A DNA stretch of 64,000 nucleotides, taken from NCBI RefSeq assembly GCF_000688475.1, contig NZ_JIAN01000005.1:248001-312000 (forward strand). Reading direction: 5' to 3'. This DNA comes from Cellulomonas sp. URHE0023. GTDB taxonomy: Bacteria > Actinomycetota > Actinomycetes > Actinomycetales > Cellulomonadaceae. Shown in pieces: positions 17,602 through 26,400 of this stretch (within the stretch, counting starts at the first letter, position 1; every line of letters starts with the position of its first letter). The notes beneath the pieces were generated by a model, which saw nothing but the letters and a program-made list of their open reading frames with translations, was not told where the DNA came from and did not search any database. The position numbers and the translations under genes are program-made.

Positions 17602-20160
17602 TCAGCCGAGGCTCGTCACCTGGACGTCGTCGTACGTCACCGCCGCCGGGCCCGTCGTCGCGCCTGAGCTGAGGTACGTCGTGAGCCGCACCACCCCGGG
17701 CGACTGCAGGCCCACGGCCGAGCTCGTGACCGTGTGCGCCCAGCTCGTCGGCTCCGGGGTCCCGTCACGCCAGACGCGCACCCGCAGCGTCGTCGGGCTC
17801 GTCCCTTCCACTTGGAGGCGCACGTGCGCCGCGACGCCCGGACCGAACGTGCCGGCGGGCAGCGTGCTCGCCGCGAGCACGGTCGAGCCGGTCAGCAGGT
17901 TGAGCTGCGTCACGCCGGTCGGGAGCACCTTGAGCCGGGCCGTGTAGTCGGCCGCCCCGACCAGGCGTCCGACGAACGACAGGTACGTCGCCGTGTCCGG
18001 CTGCGCCGCGTACGAGACCGTCGCCGTCAGGTCGGTCGCCGAGGACGAGACGCCCGCAAGGGTGGCGGTCAGCGTCGAGCCGGAGGCCGCCTGGACCCGG
18101 CCGGCACCGCCGCTGACCGAGAAGCGCGAGGCACCGGTGAGCGTCCACGCACCTCCGACATCCGCCGAGCCCCACCCGCCGGTGACGGACCGGTTGAAGG
18201 CGTCGGAGGCGAGCGTCGAGGTCTGCGGCGGCGCGGTCACGACGACCTGCTGCGTGGTGCTCGCCGTCGCGCCGTCGTCGTCGGTCACCGTCAGCACCAC
18301 CGGGTAGGTGCCCGCCACCGCGTAGGTGTGGTTCGCCGTGGCCGTCGTCGCCGAGCCTCCGTCGCCGAACGTCCAGGAGCGGGACGCGATCGTGCCGTCC
18401 GGGTCGGTGGAGGCCCCCGAGTCGACCGCGACGGACAGCCCGGTGGCGGTGGCGGTGAACGACGGCTGGGGCGGCTGGTTGACCGGTGGCGGCGTCGTTC
18501 CGATCTGCGTGACGAGCAGATCGTCATAGGTCGCCAGCAGCGACCCACCCGTCGTCGTGCTGCTCGCGTAGGTGGTGAGACGGACGCCGCCCGGCACCTG
18601 CATGCCCGTGGTCGAGTCGGTGGCGACCGCCTGCCAGGTCGCCGGCTCCGACGCACCGTCGAGCCATGCGCGCGCTCGCAGTGTGGTCGGCGACGCTCCC
18701 TCGACCTGCACGCGCACATGCAACCGCGTGCCGGCCGACAGGACGACCCCGGGCAGGGTCGCGTAGGCCACCGACGCGCCCGATCGGGATGCCTGCAGCT
18801 GCACCACACCGGTGGGGAGCACCTTGAGCCGGGCCGCATAGTCCTGCGTGCCGACGGTCCGGCCGGCGACGGTCAGGTACGCGGTCGCGTTGGGAACGCG
18901 GTCGAGCGCCACGGTCGTGTGGACGTCCGTCGCCGTCGACGCGAGGGTGCCGAGCGTCGACGCCAGCGTCGACCCCGCCGGCGCCGCCTGCTGCCCGGTC
19001 GCACCGTTGACCGTGTACCGGGAGGCGGAGCCGGCGTGGGTCCACGGGCCGCCGATGTCCGAGCTCCCCCAGCCTGAGGTGGACGTCCGGGAGAAGGCGT
19101 CGCCGGCCAGCGCGGTCGGTCCCGGGCCGGGGTCGGTCGTCATCGCGTACGGCATGGTGAACTGGCTGTCGGCGTCGGTCTCGAACGCACCCAGGTGGGG
19201 CGAGTACGTGAACGCCTTGATCTCGTTGGTCGCCGGGTAGAACGTGTAGTACCTGAGCCAGCCGTTGCCGCCGTTCGCCCGTTCCTGGTAGTCGCTCACG
19301 ATCTGCAGGACCGGCTTGCCGCACGCGTTCGTGTCCGTGCGCCTCGCCTCCCCCGCGTCACCGTTGTGGAAGTGGCCGCTGACCACCATGAAGATCGAGC
19401 AGCTCGTCGAGACGAGGTTGTCCCACAGCTCGACCCCGCTGTTGCCGCCGTCGGCGCGGATCACCTGGGCCGAGCGCTGCCCCGACAGGTCGAGGAAGCT
19501 GTGGGTGGCCAGGATCACGCGCCGGTCGGGGTAGGCCGCGAGCACCCGCTTGGCCCAGGCGACGGCCGCATCGGGCGGGTTGAACTCGAGGCTCAGCACC
19601 AGGAAGTCCATGCCACCGGCGGTGAACAGCGAGTAGCTGTCGGCGTTCTGCCGGTCGATCGCGTCGGGCCCGAACTGGTTCTGCCCCAGGAAGCCGCCGT
19701 ACGTCGTGGTCGACGGTGTCCACGCGGCCCCGGCGTACCTGCTGACCGGGAAGTACTGACCGAAGCGGATCACCTCGCCGTTCGCCATGTTCATGTCGTG
19801 GTTGCCCGGCACGACGCTGCTCGGCACCCCGGCGGCGTCGAGGATCCCCCAGTACTGCGAGGCCCGCTCCCAGTTGGTCAGGTTGTCCTCGAACTCGACG
19901 ATGTCACCGAGGCTGGAGACGAACTCCGTGCCCAGCGCGGCCCGCTGGTCGGCGATCCACTGCATCTGCTCGCCCATGATCGGGTGGTTGGCCACCGACT
20001 TGGTGTAGCTCTGGGTATCCGGGACGACGACGAACGTGAACGGCGCGGGAGGCGGCTCCGCGGCGGCCGGTGCCGCGGCCAGCGCGGTCAGGACGAGCGC
20101 CGCCGCCGACGCGACGCCGACCCCCCGACGGTGGAGCAGGGCGCGCAGGTGCAACGACAT
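17602..20160 (-). CDS. Secreted metallophosphoesterase with PKD domain flanked by duplicated modules
   Basis: An 852-residue exported protein with a signal peptide (about 1-34, ending APAAAE). A calcineurin-like phosphoesterase domain (about 38-340) shows VVPDTQSY, SLGDIVEFEDN, VPGNHDMN, LATHSFLDL and VSGHFHNGD. A module of about 190 residues (from 348) follows, then a PKD domain (about 560-645) and a second copy of the module (from about 648 to the end). The modules share DAF.R, GWGS.D.GG.WT, ARLKVLPTGV and VEG.SPTTLR and resemble concanavalin/laminin-G-like binding domains. Probably extracellular hydrolysis of a phosphoester at a carbohydrate or matrix surface. The substrate is unknown. Confidence 0.88.
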   Translation of the reverse strand: MSLHLRALLHRRGVGVASAAALVLTALAAAPAAAEPPPAPFTFVVVPDTQSYTKSVANHPIMGEQMQWIADQRAALGTEFVSSLGDIVEFEDNLTNWERASQYWGILDAAGVPSSVVPGNHDMNMANGEVIRFGQYFPVSRYAGAAWTPSTTTYGGFLGQNQFGPDAIDRQNADSYSLFTAGGMDFLVLSLEFNPPDAAVAWAKRVLAAYPDRRVILATHSFLDLSGQRSAQVIRADGGNSGVELWDNLVSTSCSIFMVVSGHFHNGDAGEARRTDTNACGKPVLQIVSDYQERANGGNGWLRYYTFYPATNEIKAFTYSPHLGAFETDADSQFTMPYAMTTDPGPGPTALAGDAFSRTSTSGWGSSDIGGPWTHAGSASRYTVNGATGQQAAPAGSTLASTLGTLASTATDVHTTVALDRVPNATAYLTVAGRTVGTQDYAARLKVLPTGVVQLQASRSGASVAYATLPGVVLSAGTRLHVRVQVEGASPTTLRARAWLDGASEPATWQAVATDSTTGMQVPGGVRLTTYASSTTTGGSLLATYDDLLVTQIGTTPPPVNQPPQPSFTATATGLSVAVDSGASTDPDGTIASRSWTFGDGGSATTATANHTYAVAGTYPVVLTVTDDDGATASTTQQVVVTAPPQTSTLASDAFNRSVTGGWGSADVGGAWTLTGASRFSVSGGAGRVQAASGSTLTATLAGVSSSATDLTATVSYAAQPDTATYLSFVGRLVGAADYTARLKVLPTGVTQLNLLTGSTVLAASTLPAGTFGPGVAAHVRLQVEGTSPTTLRVRVWRDGTPEPTSWAHTVTSSAVGLQSPGVVRLTTYLSSGATTGPAAVTYDDVQVTSLG

Positions 20161-20289
20161 GGAGGGCTCCTCACAGCTTCGGGCCCACCGTCCACCCGGG
20201 CATCAAAAGGTGTCAAGCCATCACAAGCAGGACAAACAGGACATCACCCTCTGGCCACGCCGCCGCGCGTGGCGGTCCCGCCGCGAGCG

Positions 20290-21330
20290 CTAGACGAGGA
20301 CCTGCGTGAGTGGCATCGACGAGTCGACCGGCAGGTCCAAGGGCGACGGCGGAAGGCCGCGTCTGACGACGGCCGACCCGAGGGCGGCAATCATCGCGCC
20401 GTTGTCCGTGCAGTAGCGGATGGGCGGGATGCGCAGCGTGATGCCGGCCTCGGCGCAGCGCTTGGCCGCCATGTCGCGCAGCTGCGAGTTCGCCGAGAAC
20501 CCGCCACCGATCACCAGGGTGTCGACCCCGTGCTTGCGGGCGGCCGCGATCGTCTTGGCGGTCAGCACGTCGGCCACGGCCTCCGCGAACGACGCAGCGA
20601 CGTCGTTGAGCGGGATCTCCTCGCCCGCGTCCTGACGGGCCTCGACCCAGCGGGCGACGGCCGTCTTCAGACCCGAGAACGAGAAGTCGGCAGCGTGCTC
20701 GGCCTGGTCCTTCGGGGCGGTGAGCCCGCGCGGGAAGCGGATCGCGCCGGGGTCCCCCTCCCGTGCCAGCCTGTCGATGTGTGGTCCCCCGGGGTACGGC
20801 AGGCCCAGCAGCCGGCCGACCTTGTCGAACGCCTCCCCTGCGGCGTCGTCCAGCGTGGACCCGAGCTCCGTGACCGTCACGGTGTCGTCCAGCAGCAGCA
20901 GCGACGAGTGCCCGCCCGAGACCACGAGCGCCATGACGCGCGTCGGGAAGGCGCCGTCCACGAGCTCGTCCACGACCGCGTGCCCGATGACGTGGTTGAC
21001 CCCGTACAGCGGCTTGTCCAGGGCCAGCGCGAGCGCCTTGGCCGCGGCTGCACCCACGGTCAGCGGGCCGACGAGCCCCGGTCCAGCCGTGACGGCGATG
21101 GCGTCGACGGCACCGAGCGACACGTCTGCGGTAGCCAGCGCCCGCTCGATCGTCGGGACCATGGCCTCGAGGTGCGCCCGCGAGGCGATCTCCGGGATGA
21201 TCCCCCCGAACCGCGCGTGCTCGTCGACCGAGCTGGCCACTGCGTCGACGAGCAGGTCGAAGCCGCGGACGAGGGCGACGCCGGTCTCGTCGCAGGACGT
21301 CTCGATCCCGAGCACGAGGGGTTCAGCCAT
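20290..21330 (-). CDS. tsaD: tRNA N6-adenosine threonylcarbamoyltransferase TsaD
   Basis: Transfers threonylcarbamoyl to A37 of ANN-decoding tRNAs, working with TsaB and TsaE. The 346-residue ASKHA-fold protein has [15 protein letters not shown] at the N-terminus, metal ligands in [27 protein letters not shown] and [10 protein letters not shown]. In most actinobacteria it directly follows rimI; here it is separated from the tsaE-tsaB-rimI run by a divergent reductase and a sulfurtransferase gene. The 129-bp gap to the phosphoesterase start holds no recognisable element. Confidence 0.97.
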   Translation of the reverse strand: MAEPLVLGIETSCDETGVALVRGFDLLVDAVASSVDEHARFGGIIPEIASRAHLEAMVPTIERALATADVSLGAVDAIAVTAGPGLVGPLTVGAAAAKALALALDKPLYGVNHVIGHAVVDELVDGAFPTRVMALVVSGGHSSLLLLDDTVTVTELGSTLDDAAGEAFDKVGRLLGLPYPGGPHIDRLAREGDPGAIRFPRGLTAPKDQAEHAADFSFSGLKTAVARWVEARQDAGEEIPLNDVAASFAEAVADVLTAKTIAAARKHGVDTLVIGGGFSANSQLRDMAAKRCAEAGITLRIPPIRYCTDNGAMIAALGSAVVRRGLPPSPLDLPVDSSMPLTQVLV

Positions 21331-21397
21331 GTGCGCAGTTTATCGGCGCTCGGGAACGTGACCGGCCTCACCTCGCTGCTCGGAACAACCATTTGTA

Positions 21398-21411
21398 GTT
21401 GACCGTTCAAC
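21398..21411. promoter_or_regulatory. GTTGA-N4-TCAAC dyad immediately before the reductase start
   Basis: A perfect 5-4-5 dyad ends four bases before the ATG of the nitroreductase-fold gene, where a ribosome binding site would be expected but none is visible. It could be a repressor site over a near-leaderless start; this is inference. Confidence 0.35.
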
Positions 21412-21415
21412 CGAC

Positions 21416-22057
21416 ATGACCACTGACACGACAGTCCTGGACGGCCTCGACTTCCCGACGCCCGCGCTGGCAGTTGCCGACGACGTCGCCGACCTCCTGT
21501 TCCGGGAGGCACGCACGGTTGCCCAGTTCGTCCCTGGCGAGGTCACCGACGAGCAGCTCGCCGCGGTCTACGACCTCGTCAAGTGGGGTCCGACCGCGAT
21601 GAACACGCTGCCGCTGCGCCTGCTCGTCGTGCGCACGCCGGAGGCTCGTCAGCGTCTCGCCGCCCTGATGAACGAGGGCAACCGCGAGCGCGTGCTCGCC
21701 GCGCCCGTCACGCTGGTCCTCGCCGCCGACACCGGCTTCCATGAGCACCTCCCGACGCTGGCACCGCACGCCGCCGCGTACAAGGACGTCCTCGAGGGCC
21801 AGCCCGAGACCCGCGAGCAGATGGGCCGCACGAGCGCCCTGATCCAGGCCGGCTACCTGATCGTCGGTCTGCGTGCTGCCGGTCTGGGCGCCGGCCCGAT
21901 GGCCGGTCTCGACTTCCCCGGCGTCGACGCCGAGTTCTTCGCGGACAGCGGCTGGAAGTCCCTGTTCGTCATCAACGTCGGCAACGTCGAGGGCACCGGG
22001 ACACCGCGCCCGCGCGCCGAGCGCCTGCACTACCGCCAGGTCTCGAAGACCGTCTGA
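21416..22057 (+). CDS. Malonic semialdehyde reductase-like nitroreductase (RutE/HadB type)
   Basis: A 213-residue FMN-dependent nitroreductase-fold protein similar to RutE, which reduces malonic semialdehyde to 3-hydroxypropionate in pyrimidine breakdown. Motifs: ARTVAQFVPGEVTDEQLAAV, KWGPTAMNTLPLRLLVV (flavin-binding Asn/Met region), AYKDVLEGQPETREQMG, and WKSLFVINVGNVEG at the C-terminus. No other rut genes are nearby, so the physiological substrate may differ. It is inserted, on the opposite strand, between tsaD and the tsaB operon. Confidence 0.85.
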   Translation: MTTDTTVLDGLDFPTPALAVADDVADLLFREARTVAQFVPGEVTDEQLAAVYDLVKWGPTAMNTLPLRLLVVRTPEARQRLAALMNEGNRERVLAAPVTLVLAADTGFHEHLPTLAPHAAAYKDVLEGQPETREQMGRTSALIQAGYLIVGLRAAGLGAGPMAGLDFPGVDAEFFADSGWKSLFVINVGNVEGTGTPRPRAERLHYRQVSKTV

Positions 22058-22067
22058 CCCCGTGTAC

Positions 22068-22108
22068 TGACGAAGGCCGCGACCTCCCCCTGGTCGCGGC
22101 CTTCGTCA
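22068..22108. terminator. Bidirectional terminator hairpin
   Basis: A perfect 17-bp stem (TGACGAAGGCCGCGACC and its complement) with a 7-base loop lies between the convergent reductase and sulfurtransferase genes. Its 3' arm runs into the sulfurtransferase stop. Confidence 0.93.
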
Positions 22109-22912
22109 CTCCCCGGTCGCGACCGGTCGGCTGGGGTCGTTCGACCACTGCGACCACGAGCCGGGGTAGAGAGCAGCGTCGATGCCGATCGTCGCGAGCG
22201 CGGCGACCTCGTGCGCGGCCGTGACGCCGGACCCGCAGTAGACCGCGACCGGCCCCGGGAGCGCGGCGAACCGTGCGCGCAACGACTCGGCGCTCAGGAA
22301 CGTCCCGTCCGCCTCCAGCAGCCACGCCGTCGGGAACGACAACGCGCCGGGGATGTGTCCGGCCCTCGGGTCCACCGGCTCGACCTCACCGCGGAACCGC
22401 TCCGCGGCGCGTGCATCGAGCAGCGAACCGCTCCAGCGGGCCGCTGCGTCCGCGTCGATCGTCTTCATCTCGCCCACCGACAGGACGATGTCGCTCGGCG
22501 ACGGGGTGACCTCGCCCGCCTCGAGCGGACCCGTCCACGCCCCGAGACCACCGTCGAGCAGCCGGACGTCGCGGACGCCGGCCCAGCGCAGCAGCCACCA
22601 GGCGCGCGCCGCGGACATGCCGCCGACGGCGTCGTAGGCGACGACGGGACGCCCGCGCGTGATGCCCCACCGACGAGCCGAGGCCTGCAGGTCCGACGGG
22701 AGCGGATGGCGTCCGTCGCGCCCGGTCGGTGGGTCCGCGAGCTCGGTCTCCAGGTCGACGTAGACGGCGTCGGGCAGGTGCCCGGCGAGGTAGCGCGCGT
22801 GACCGTCCGTCTGCCCGAGCGCCCAGCGGACGTCGAGCAGGACCGGCCTGCGGGGACCGGCGAGCTCGGCCTGCAACGCCTCCGCGCTGACGAGCACGTC
22901 GTACCGGCTCAC
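22106..22912 (-). CDS. Sulfurtransferase (3-mercaptopyruvate/thiosulfate type)
   Basis: A 268-residue protein with two rhodanese domains: an inactive N-terminal one (VLLDVRWALGQTDGHARYLAG) and a catalytic C-terminal one (LLDARAAERFRG, and VAVYCGSGVTAAHEV with the nucleophile Cys). The CGSGVTA loop is the one associated with 3-mercaptopyruvate sulfurtransferases. Its start overlaps the rimI stop by four bases, so it is the last gene of the alr-tsaE-tsaB-rimI operon. This suggests a sulfur or tRNA-modification link, though that is inference. Confidence 0.9.
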   Translation of the reverse strand: MSRYDVLVSAEALQAELAGPRRPVLLDVRWALGQTDGHARYLAGHLPDAVYVDLETELADPPTGRDGRHPLPSDLQASARRWGITRGRPVVAYDAVGGMSAARAWWLLRWAGVRDVRLLDGGLGAWTGPLEAGEVTPSPSDIVLSVGEMKTIDADAAARWSGSLLDARAAERFRGEVEPVDPRAGHIPGALSFPTAWLLEADGTFLSAESLRARFAALPGPVAVYCGSGVTAAHEVAALATIGIDAALYPGSWSQWSNDPSRPVATGE

Positions 22913-23367
22913 GCGCGTTCCCCGCGCAGGTCCAGCCGCATGGTCCAGGCGTCGATGTTGCCCGGCTGGTAGTACGCACGACGTTTGCCCAGCCGCTCGA
23001 ACCCGGCGCTCTCGTACAGGTGGATCGCAGGCTCGTTGTCCACCCGGACCTCGAGCAGGACCACAGCGGCGCCGACCTCACGCGCCCGGGCCACCAGGTT
23101 GTCGAGCATGAGCCGGGCGAGCCCCCGGCCCTGGAACCGCTCGTCGGTCCCCACGGTCATCACCTGCGCGTCGAACCCGTCGAACCACAGCCCCGCGTAG
23201 CCCACGAGGTCACCGTCCTGCTCGACGCCGACGTACCAGCGCCCGGGCCCGACCAGCTCGTCGGCGAGACCCTGCGGCGACCAGGCGGCCGCACCGAACA
23301 GCTCACCCTCCAGGCGCACCAGGGTCGGTAGGTCGGCGGTGGTGAGCGGCCGGACGAGCACCGTCAT
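22909..23367 (-). CDS. rimI: Ribosomal-protein-alanine N-acetyltransferase RimI
   Basis: A 152-residue GNAT acetyltransferase that acetylates N-termini such as that of S18. The acetyl-CoA loop is RFQGRGLARLM, followed by VVLLEVRVDNEPAIHLYESAG and the C-terminal RRAYYQPG motif. The genes tsaB and rimI are coupled (four-base overlap), as is common in actinobacteria. Confidence 0.93.
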   Translation of the reverse strand: MTVLVRPLTTADLPTLVRLEGELFGAAAWSPQGLADELVGPGRWYVGVEQDGDLVGYAGLWFDGFDAQVMTVGTDERFQGRGLARLMLDNLVARAREVGAAVVLLEVRVDNEPAIHLYESAGFERLGKRRAYYQPGNIDAWTMRLDLRGERA

Positions 23368-24074
23368 CCGAGCGCACGCTTGCGGGCCGGCTGCGGCACG
23401 GCGTCGGGGCGGCGCAGGTAGAGGGGTTCGGTGTCGAGCACCTCGGCGGACCGCTGCAGGGACAGCCGGGCGAGCTCGGCGGGGTCGGGGTCGCGCAGCC
23501 CGTCCAGGAGGTCGGGCGTCATCAGCACCGTGCCGACGGGTGCGACGACCGGCCCGTCGAGGACGAAGACGTCCTGGTAGAGCTCGGCACCGCGCCCGAG
23601 CACGAGTGCTCCGTTCGCCGGGACGGCCGCCGCAGCGCCGACGGACGGTGGCACGAGAACCTGGATCCCGCCCGGGCCGGTCAGCCGGTACAGCGCCCAG
23701 TACACCTCGCGGCGGCGCGCGTCCGTCGCGACCAGCACATCGGTCCCCGCGGGAAGCTGGCGTGATGCGGCAGAGGCGATCGCGTCGAGGCTCGGCACGC
23801 CGCGCGCCGGTATGCCGAGCGCGAGCGCGAGGGTCCGCGCAGTCACGAGGCCGACGCGCAGGCCGGTGAACGGGGCAGGACCGGTACCGACCACCACCGA
23901 GGTGAGCTCGCGGCGGTCGACCCCCGCGTCCGCGAGAACGGCGGCGATCATCGGTGTGAGCAGCTCGGCGTGGTGCCGTTGCTGCTCGTCGGAACGTGCG
24001 GCAAGGAGGGCACCCTCGTCGTCGGTCAGGCTGACCGCGACCGCGGAGGAGGTGTCGAGAGCGAGGACGGGCAC
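23364..24074 (-). CDS. tsaB: tRNA t6A biosynthesis protein TsaB
   Basis: A 236-residue ASKHA-fold scaffold that pairs with TsaD for t6A37 synthesis. VLALDTSSAVAVSLTDD at the N-terminus, ARSDEQQRHHAELLTPMI, and VVVGTGPAPFTGLRVGL are family signatures. It starts four bases after the tsaE stop and overlaps rimI by four bases. Confidence 0.94.
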   Translation of the reverse strand: MPVLALDTSSAVAVSLTDDEGALLAARSDEQQRHHAELLTPMIAAVLADAGVDRRELTSVVVGTGPAPFTGLRVGLVTARTLALALGIPARGVPSLDAIASAASRQLPAGTDVLVATDARRREVYWALYRLTGPGGIQVLVPPSVGAAAAVPANGALVLGRGAELYQDVFVLDGPVVAPVGTVLMTPDLLDGLRDPDPAELARLSLQRSAEVLDTEPLYLRRPDAVPQPARKRALG

Positions 24075-24078
24075 GTTC

Positions 24079-24609
24079 TCAGCCTGCCACTGTTCCGCGG
24101 CCGTCCGAGCCGGGGAACGTCACGTCGGCCCACCGCGCACCCACCGGGTTGAGCGTCACGATGCGCTCGCCCGTCGCTGCGTCGTCGAGGTTCTCCAGCG
24201 TCCCGCCCCGCGGGCGCTGCAGCGTGATCTCCAGGCGGTCGTCCGTCAGGCCCTCGACCCAGCCCTCACCCCACTCGACCACGGTGACGGCCTCGTCGAG
24301 GCTGGCGTCCAGGTCGAGCGCGTCGACCTCGTCGAGCGAGCCGAGCCGGTAGGCGTCCACGTGAACCAGCGCAGGTCCGCGTGTGCCGTCGGCTCGTGTC
24401 AGCGGTGGGTGCTCGCGAGCGATGACGAAGGTCGGGGAGGCAACCTGCCCACGGACCACGAGACCTGCGCCGATGCCCTGGGTCAGGGTCGTCTTGCCGG
24501 CGCCCAGGTCGCCCGTGAGCACCACCAGGTCGCCCGCCCGCAGCACAGCCGCGAGCGACCGCCCGAATGCCCGCGTCGCCTCGGCGTCCGCAAGCCGTAC
24601 CTCGGTCAT
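24079..24609 (-). CDS. tsaE: tRNA t6A biosynthesis ATPase TsaE
   Basis: A 176-residue P-loop ATPase that recycles the TsaBD complex. Walker A is LTGDLGAGKTTLTQG, followed by the switch region GQVASPTFVIAREH, LVHVDAYRLGSLDEVDAL and VVEWGEGW. Its ATG overlaps the alr stop by four bases. Confidence 0.95.
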   Translation of the reverse strand: MTEVRLADAEATRAFGRSLAAVLRAGDLVVLTGDLGAGKTTLTQGIGAGLVVRGQVASPTFVIAREHPPLTRADGTRGPALVHVDAYRLGSLDEVDALDLDASLDEAVTVVEWGEGWVEGLTDDRLEITLQRPRGGTLENLDDAATGERIVTLNPVGARWADVTFPGSDGRGTVAG

Positions 24610-25769
24610 GAACCCTCCTCGCTGTCGACGTACACGCGCGGCACGCGCGCACCGAGGCGCGTGACGATCTCGTAGGAGATCGTCCCGGCCGCCCGTGCCC
24701 AGTCCTCAGCCGTCGGACCACCGTCCGCGCCCGTCCCGAACAGCTCGACCCGGTCGCCCGCCTGCTCGGTGGCGTCGTGACCGAGGTCGAGGATGACCTG
24801 GTCCATGCACACCCGCCCGGCGACCCCGACCGTCCTGGTCCCGACCCGCACAGGGGCCCCCGGATGGTTCTGGGTCCCGGAAGCGTGCCGCGGCACCCCG
24901 TCTCCGTACCCGAGCGGCACGAGGCCGAGCACGGTGTCGCGCTCGGTCACGTACAGGTGGGAGTACGAGACGCCGGAACCCTTCTCCACGCGCTTGACGT
25001 TCGCGAGCTCGGCCTCGACCGTCATGGCGGGCACGAGCCCGAAGTCCTCAGGTCCGCCGAGCTGCGGGACAGGGGACAGACCGTAGACAGCGATCCCTGG
25101 ACGCACGAGGTCGAAGTGGGTGCCGGGGCTCGTCAGCGTCGCTGCGGAGCTGGCCAGGTGGCGCACCTCGAGCCGGACCCCCGCTGCCTCGACGACCTGC
25201 AAGGCCTCCGCGAACACCTCCCCCTGACGCTTCATGCTCGGATGCGTCGGCTCGTCGGCCGCAGCGAGGTGCGACCAGAGCCCGACGACGTCGATGACGC
25301 CCTCGGCCTCGAGCCGCCTGGCGAGCGGCAGAAGTGCAGTCAGGTCGGCCGGCGTGAGGCCGTTGCGGCTCAGTCCCGTGTCCACCTTGAGCTGGACCCG
25401 AGCCGTCTGGCCAACCGCGCGAGCCGCGTCGGCGACCTCGTCGAGGGCCCACCGCGCCGACACGGTCAGGTCGATGTCCGCCTCGATCGCGTCCTGCAGC
25501 GGCGCTCCGGGTGCGTAGAGCCACGTCAAGATGCGCGGTCCGGCAACCCCGAGGCGACGCAGCTCGAGCGCCTCACCCACCTGCGCGGCCCCCAGCCAGG
25601 TCGCTCCGCCGGCGACCGCTGCCTTCGCGGACGGGAGCAGGCCGTGGCCGTACGCGTCGGCCTTGACCACCGCCATGACCTGCGCAGCAGGAGCGTGGGC
25701 GGCTAGCGCGGACACGTTGCCACGGATCGCGGCAAGGTCGACGACCGCGCGCGCGGGGAAGTGGCTCAC
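24606..25769 (-). CDS. alr: Alanine racemase
   Basis: PLP enzyme that makes D-alanine for peptidoglycan. The 387-residue protein has the PLP Lys in VVKADAYGHG, the barrel motifs LKVDTGLSRNG and HLASSAATL, and the C-terminal RVCMDQVILDLG with the catalytic-domain Tyr region GSGVSYSHLY. GTG at 25769 gives the canonical start SHFPARAVVDLAAIRGNV. The frame remains open upstream, but that part lies within the next gene. Confidence 0.95.
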   Translation of the reverse strand: MSHFPARAVVDLAAIRGNVSALAAHAPAAQVMAVVKADAYGHGLLPSAKAAVAGGATWLGAAQVGEALELRRLGVAGPRILTWLYAPGAPLQDAIEADIDLTVSARWALDEVADAARAVGQTARVQLKVDTGLSRNGLTPADLTALLPLARRLEAEGVIDVVGLWSHLAAADEPTHPSMKRQGEVFAEALQVVEAAGVRLEVRHLASSAATLTSPGTHFDLVRPGIAVYGLSPVPQLGGPEDFGLVPAMTVEAELANVKRVEKGSGVSYSHLYVTERDTVLGLVPLGYGDGVPRHASGTQNHPGAPVRVGTRTVGVAGRVCMDQVILDLGHDATEQAGDRVELFGTGADGGPTAEDWARAAGTISYEIVTRLGARVPRVYVDSEEGS

Positions 25770-25791
25770 GGCGCCCAGTCTCGCACTGCGC

Positions 25792-26400
25792 TCACGGCTC
25801 ACGGACGACCACGTCGGCCCGGTGAGCCGTCGCGGCGACGAGCCGGGCGTTCGCCTCGTCCGGACCGTGGGACCACGCGCGCGCTGCCTCGGGTGACTTG
25901 CCGAACGCCTCATGACGAGCCACGAGCCGCGCCAGCCGGATGTCGTCGGGCAGCGCGACGAACCACGACTCGTCGAGCAGCCCTGCCACCGGGGCGAAGC
26001 CGTCGCCGTCGAGAAGCAGGTAGTTCCCCTCGGTGACCACGAGAGGCACGTCCGAGGGAACCGCGATGGCCCCGGCAACCGGGTTGCGCAGGTCTCGCCG
26101 GTACTCCGGCGCGTACACCGTGCCGGGCTCTGTGCGCAGGCGCCGCAGCAGGGCCACGTACCCGGCGGCGTCGAACGTGTCCGGTGCACCCTTGCGATCG
26201 GCCCGGCCGATCCGTTCCAGCTCGGTCTGTGCCAGGTGGAAGCCGTCCATGGGGACGACGACGGCCCGCGTCCCGACCGCATCAACCACCTGCGCGGCGA
26301 GCGTCGACTTCCCGGCACCCGGGGCACCGACGATCCCCACGATGCGGCGCTGGCCGGAGGCCAGGAGGGCGTCGAGCCGTGCCCGGAGCTCCTCGTTCAC
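25792..26400 (-). CDS. Nucleoside/nucleotide kinase family protein (uridine kinase-like)
   Basis: A 202-residue P-loop kinase with Walker A GIVGAPGAGKSTLAAQV, a substrate-loop VVPMDGFHLAQTELERIG, and YRRDLRNPVAGAI, VTEGNYLLLDGDGF and LARHEAFGKSPEAA further on. It resembles the YggC/uridine-kinase-like or pantothenate-kinase-like clade; the true phosphoryl acceptor is not evident. GTG at 26400 overlaps the preceding NAD(P)HX repair stop in GTGA, and alr starts 22 bp downstream. Confidence 0.85.
   Translation of the reverse strand: MNEELRARLDALLASGQRRIVGIVGAPGAGKSTLAAQVVDAVGTRAVVVPMDGFHLAQTELERIGRADRKGAPDTFDAAGYVALLRRLRTEPGTVYAPEYRRDLRNPVAGAIAVPSDVPLVVTEGNYLLLDGDGFAPVAGLLDESWFVALPDDIRLARLVARHEAFGKSPEAARAWSHGPDEANARLVAATAHRADVVVREP

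Noticed and set aside
20161..20289. Possible PHO-box direct repeats (CAGGACA twice) before the phosphoesterase
   Set aside because: Only two copies at a 9-base period and no match to the 11-base GTTCACC pattern.
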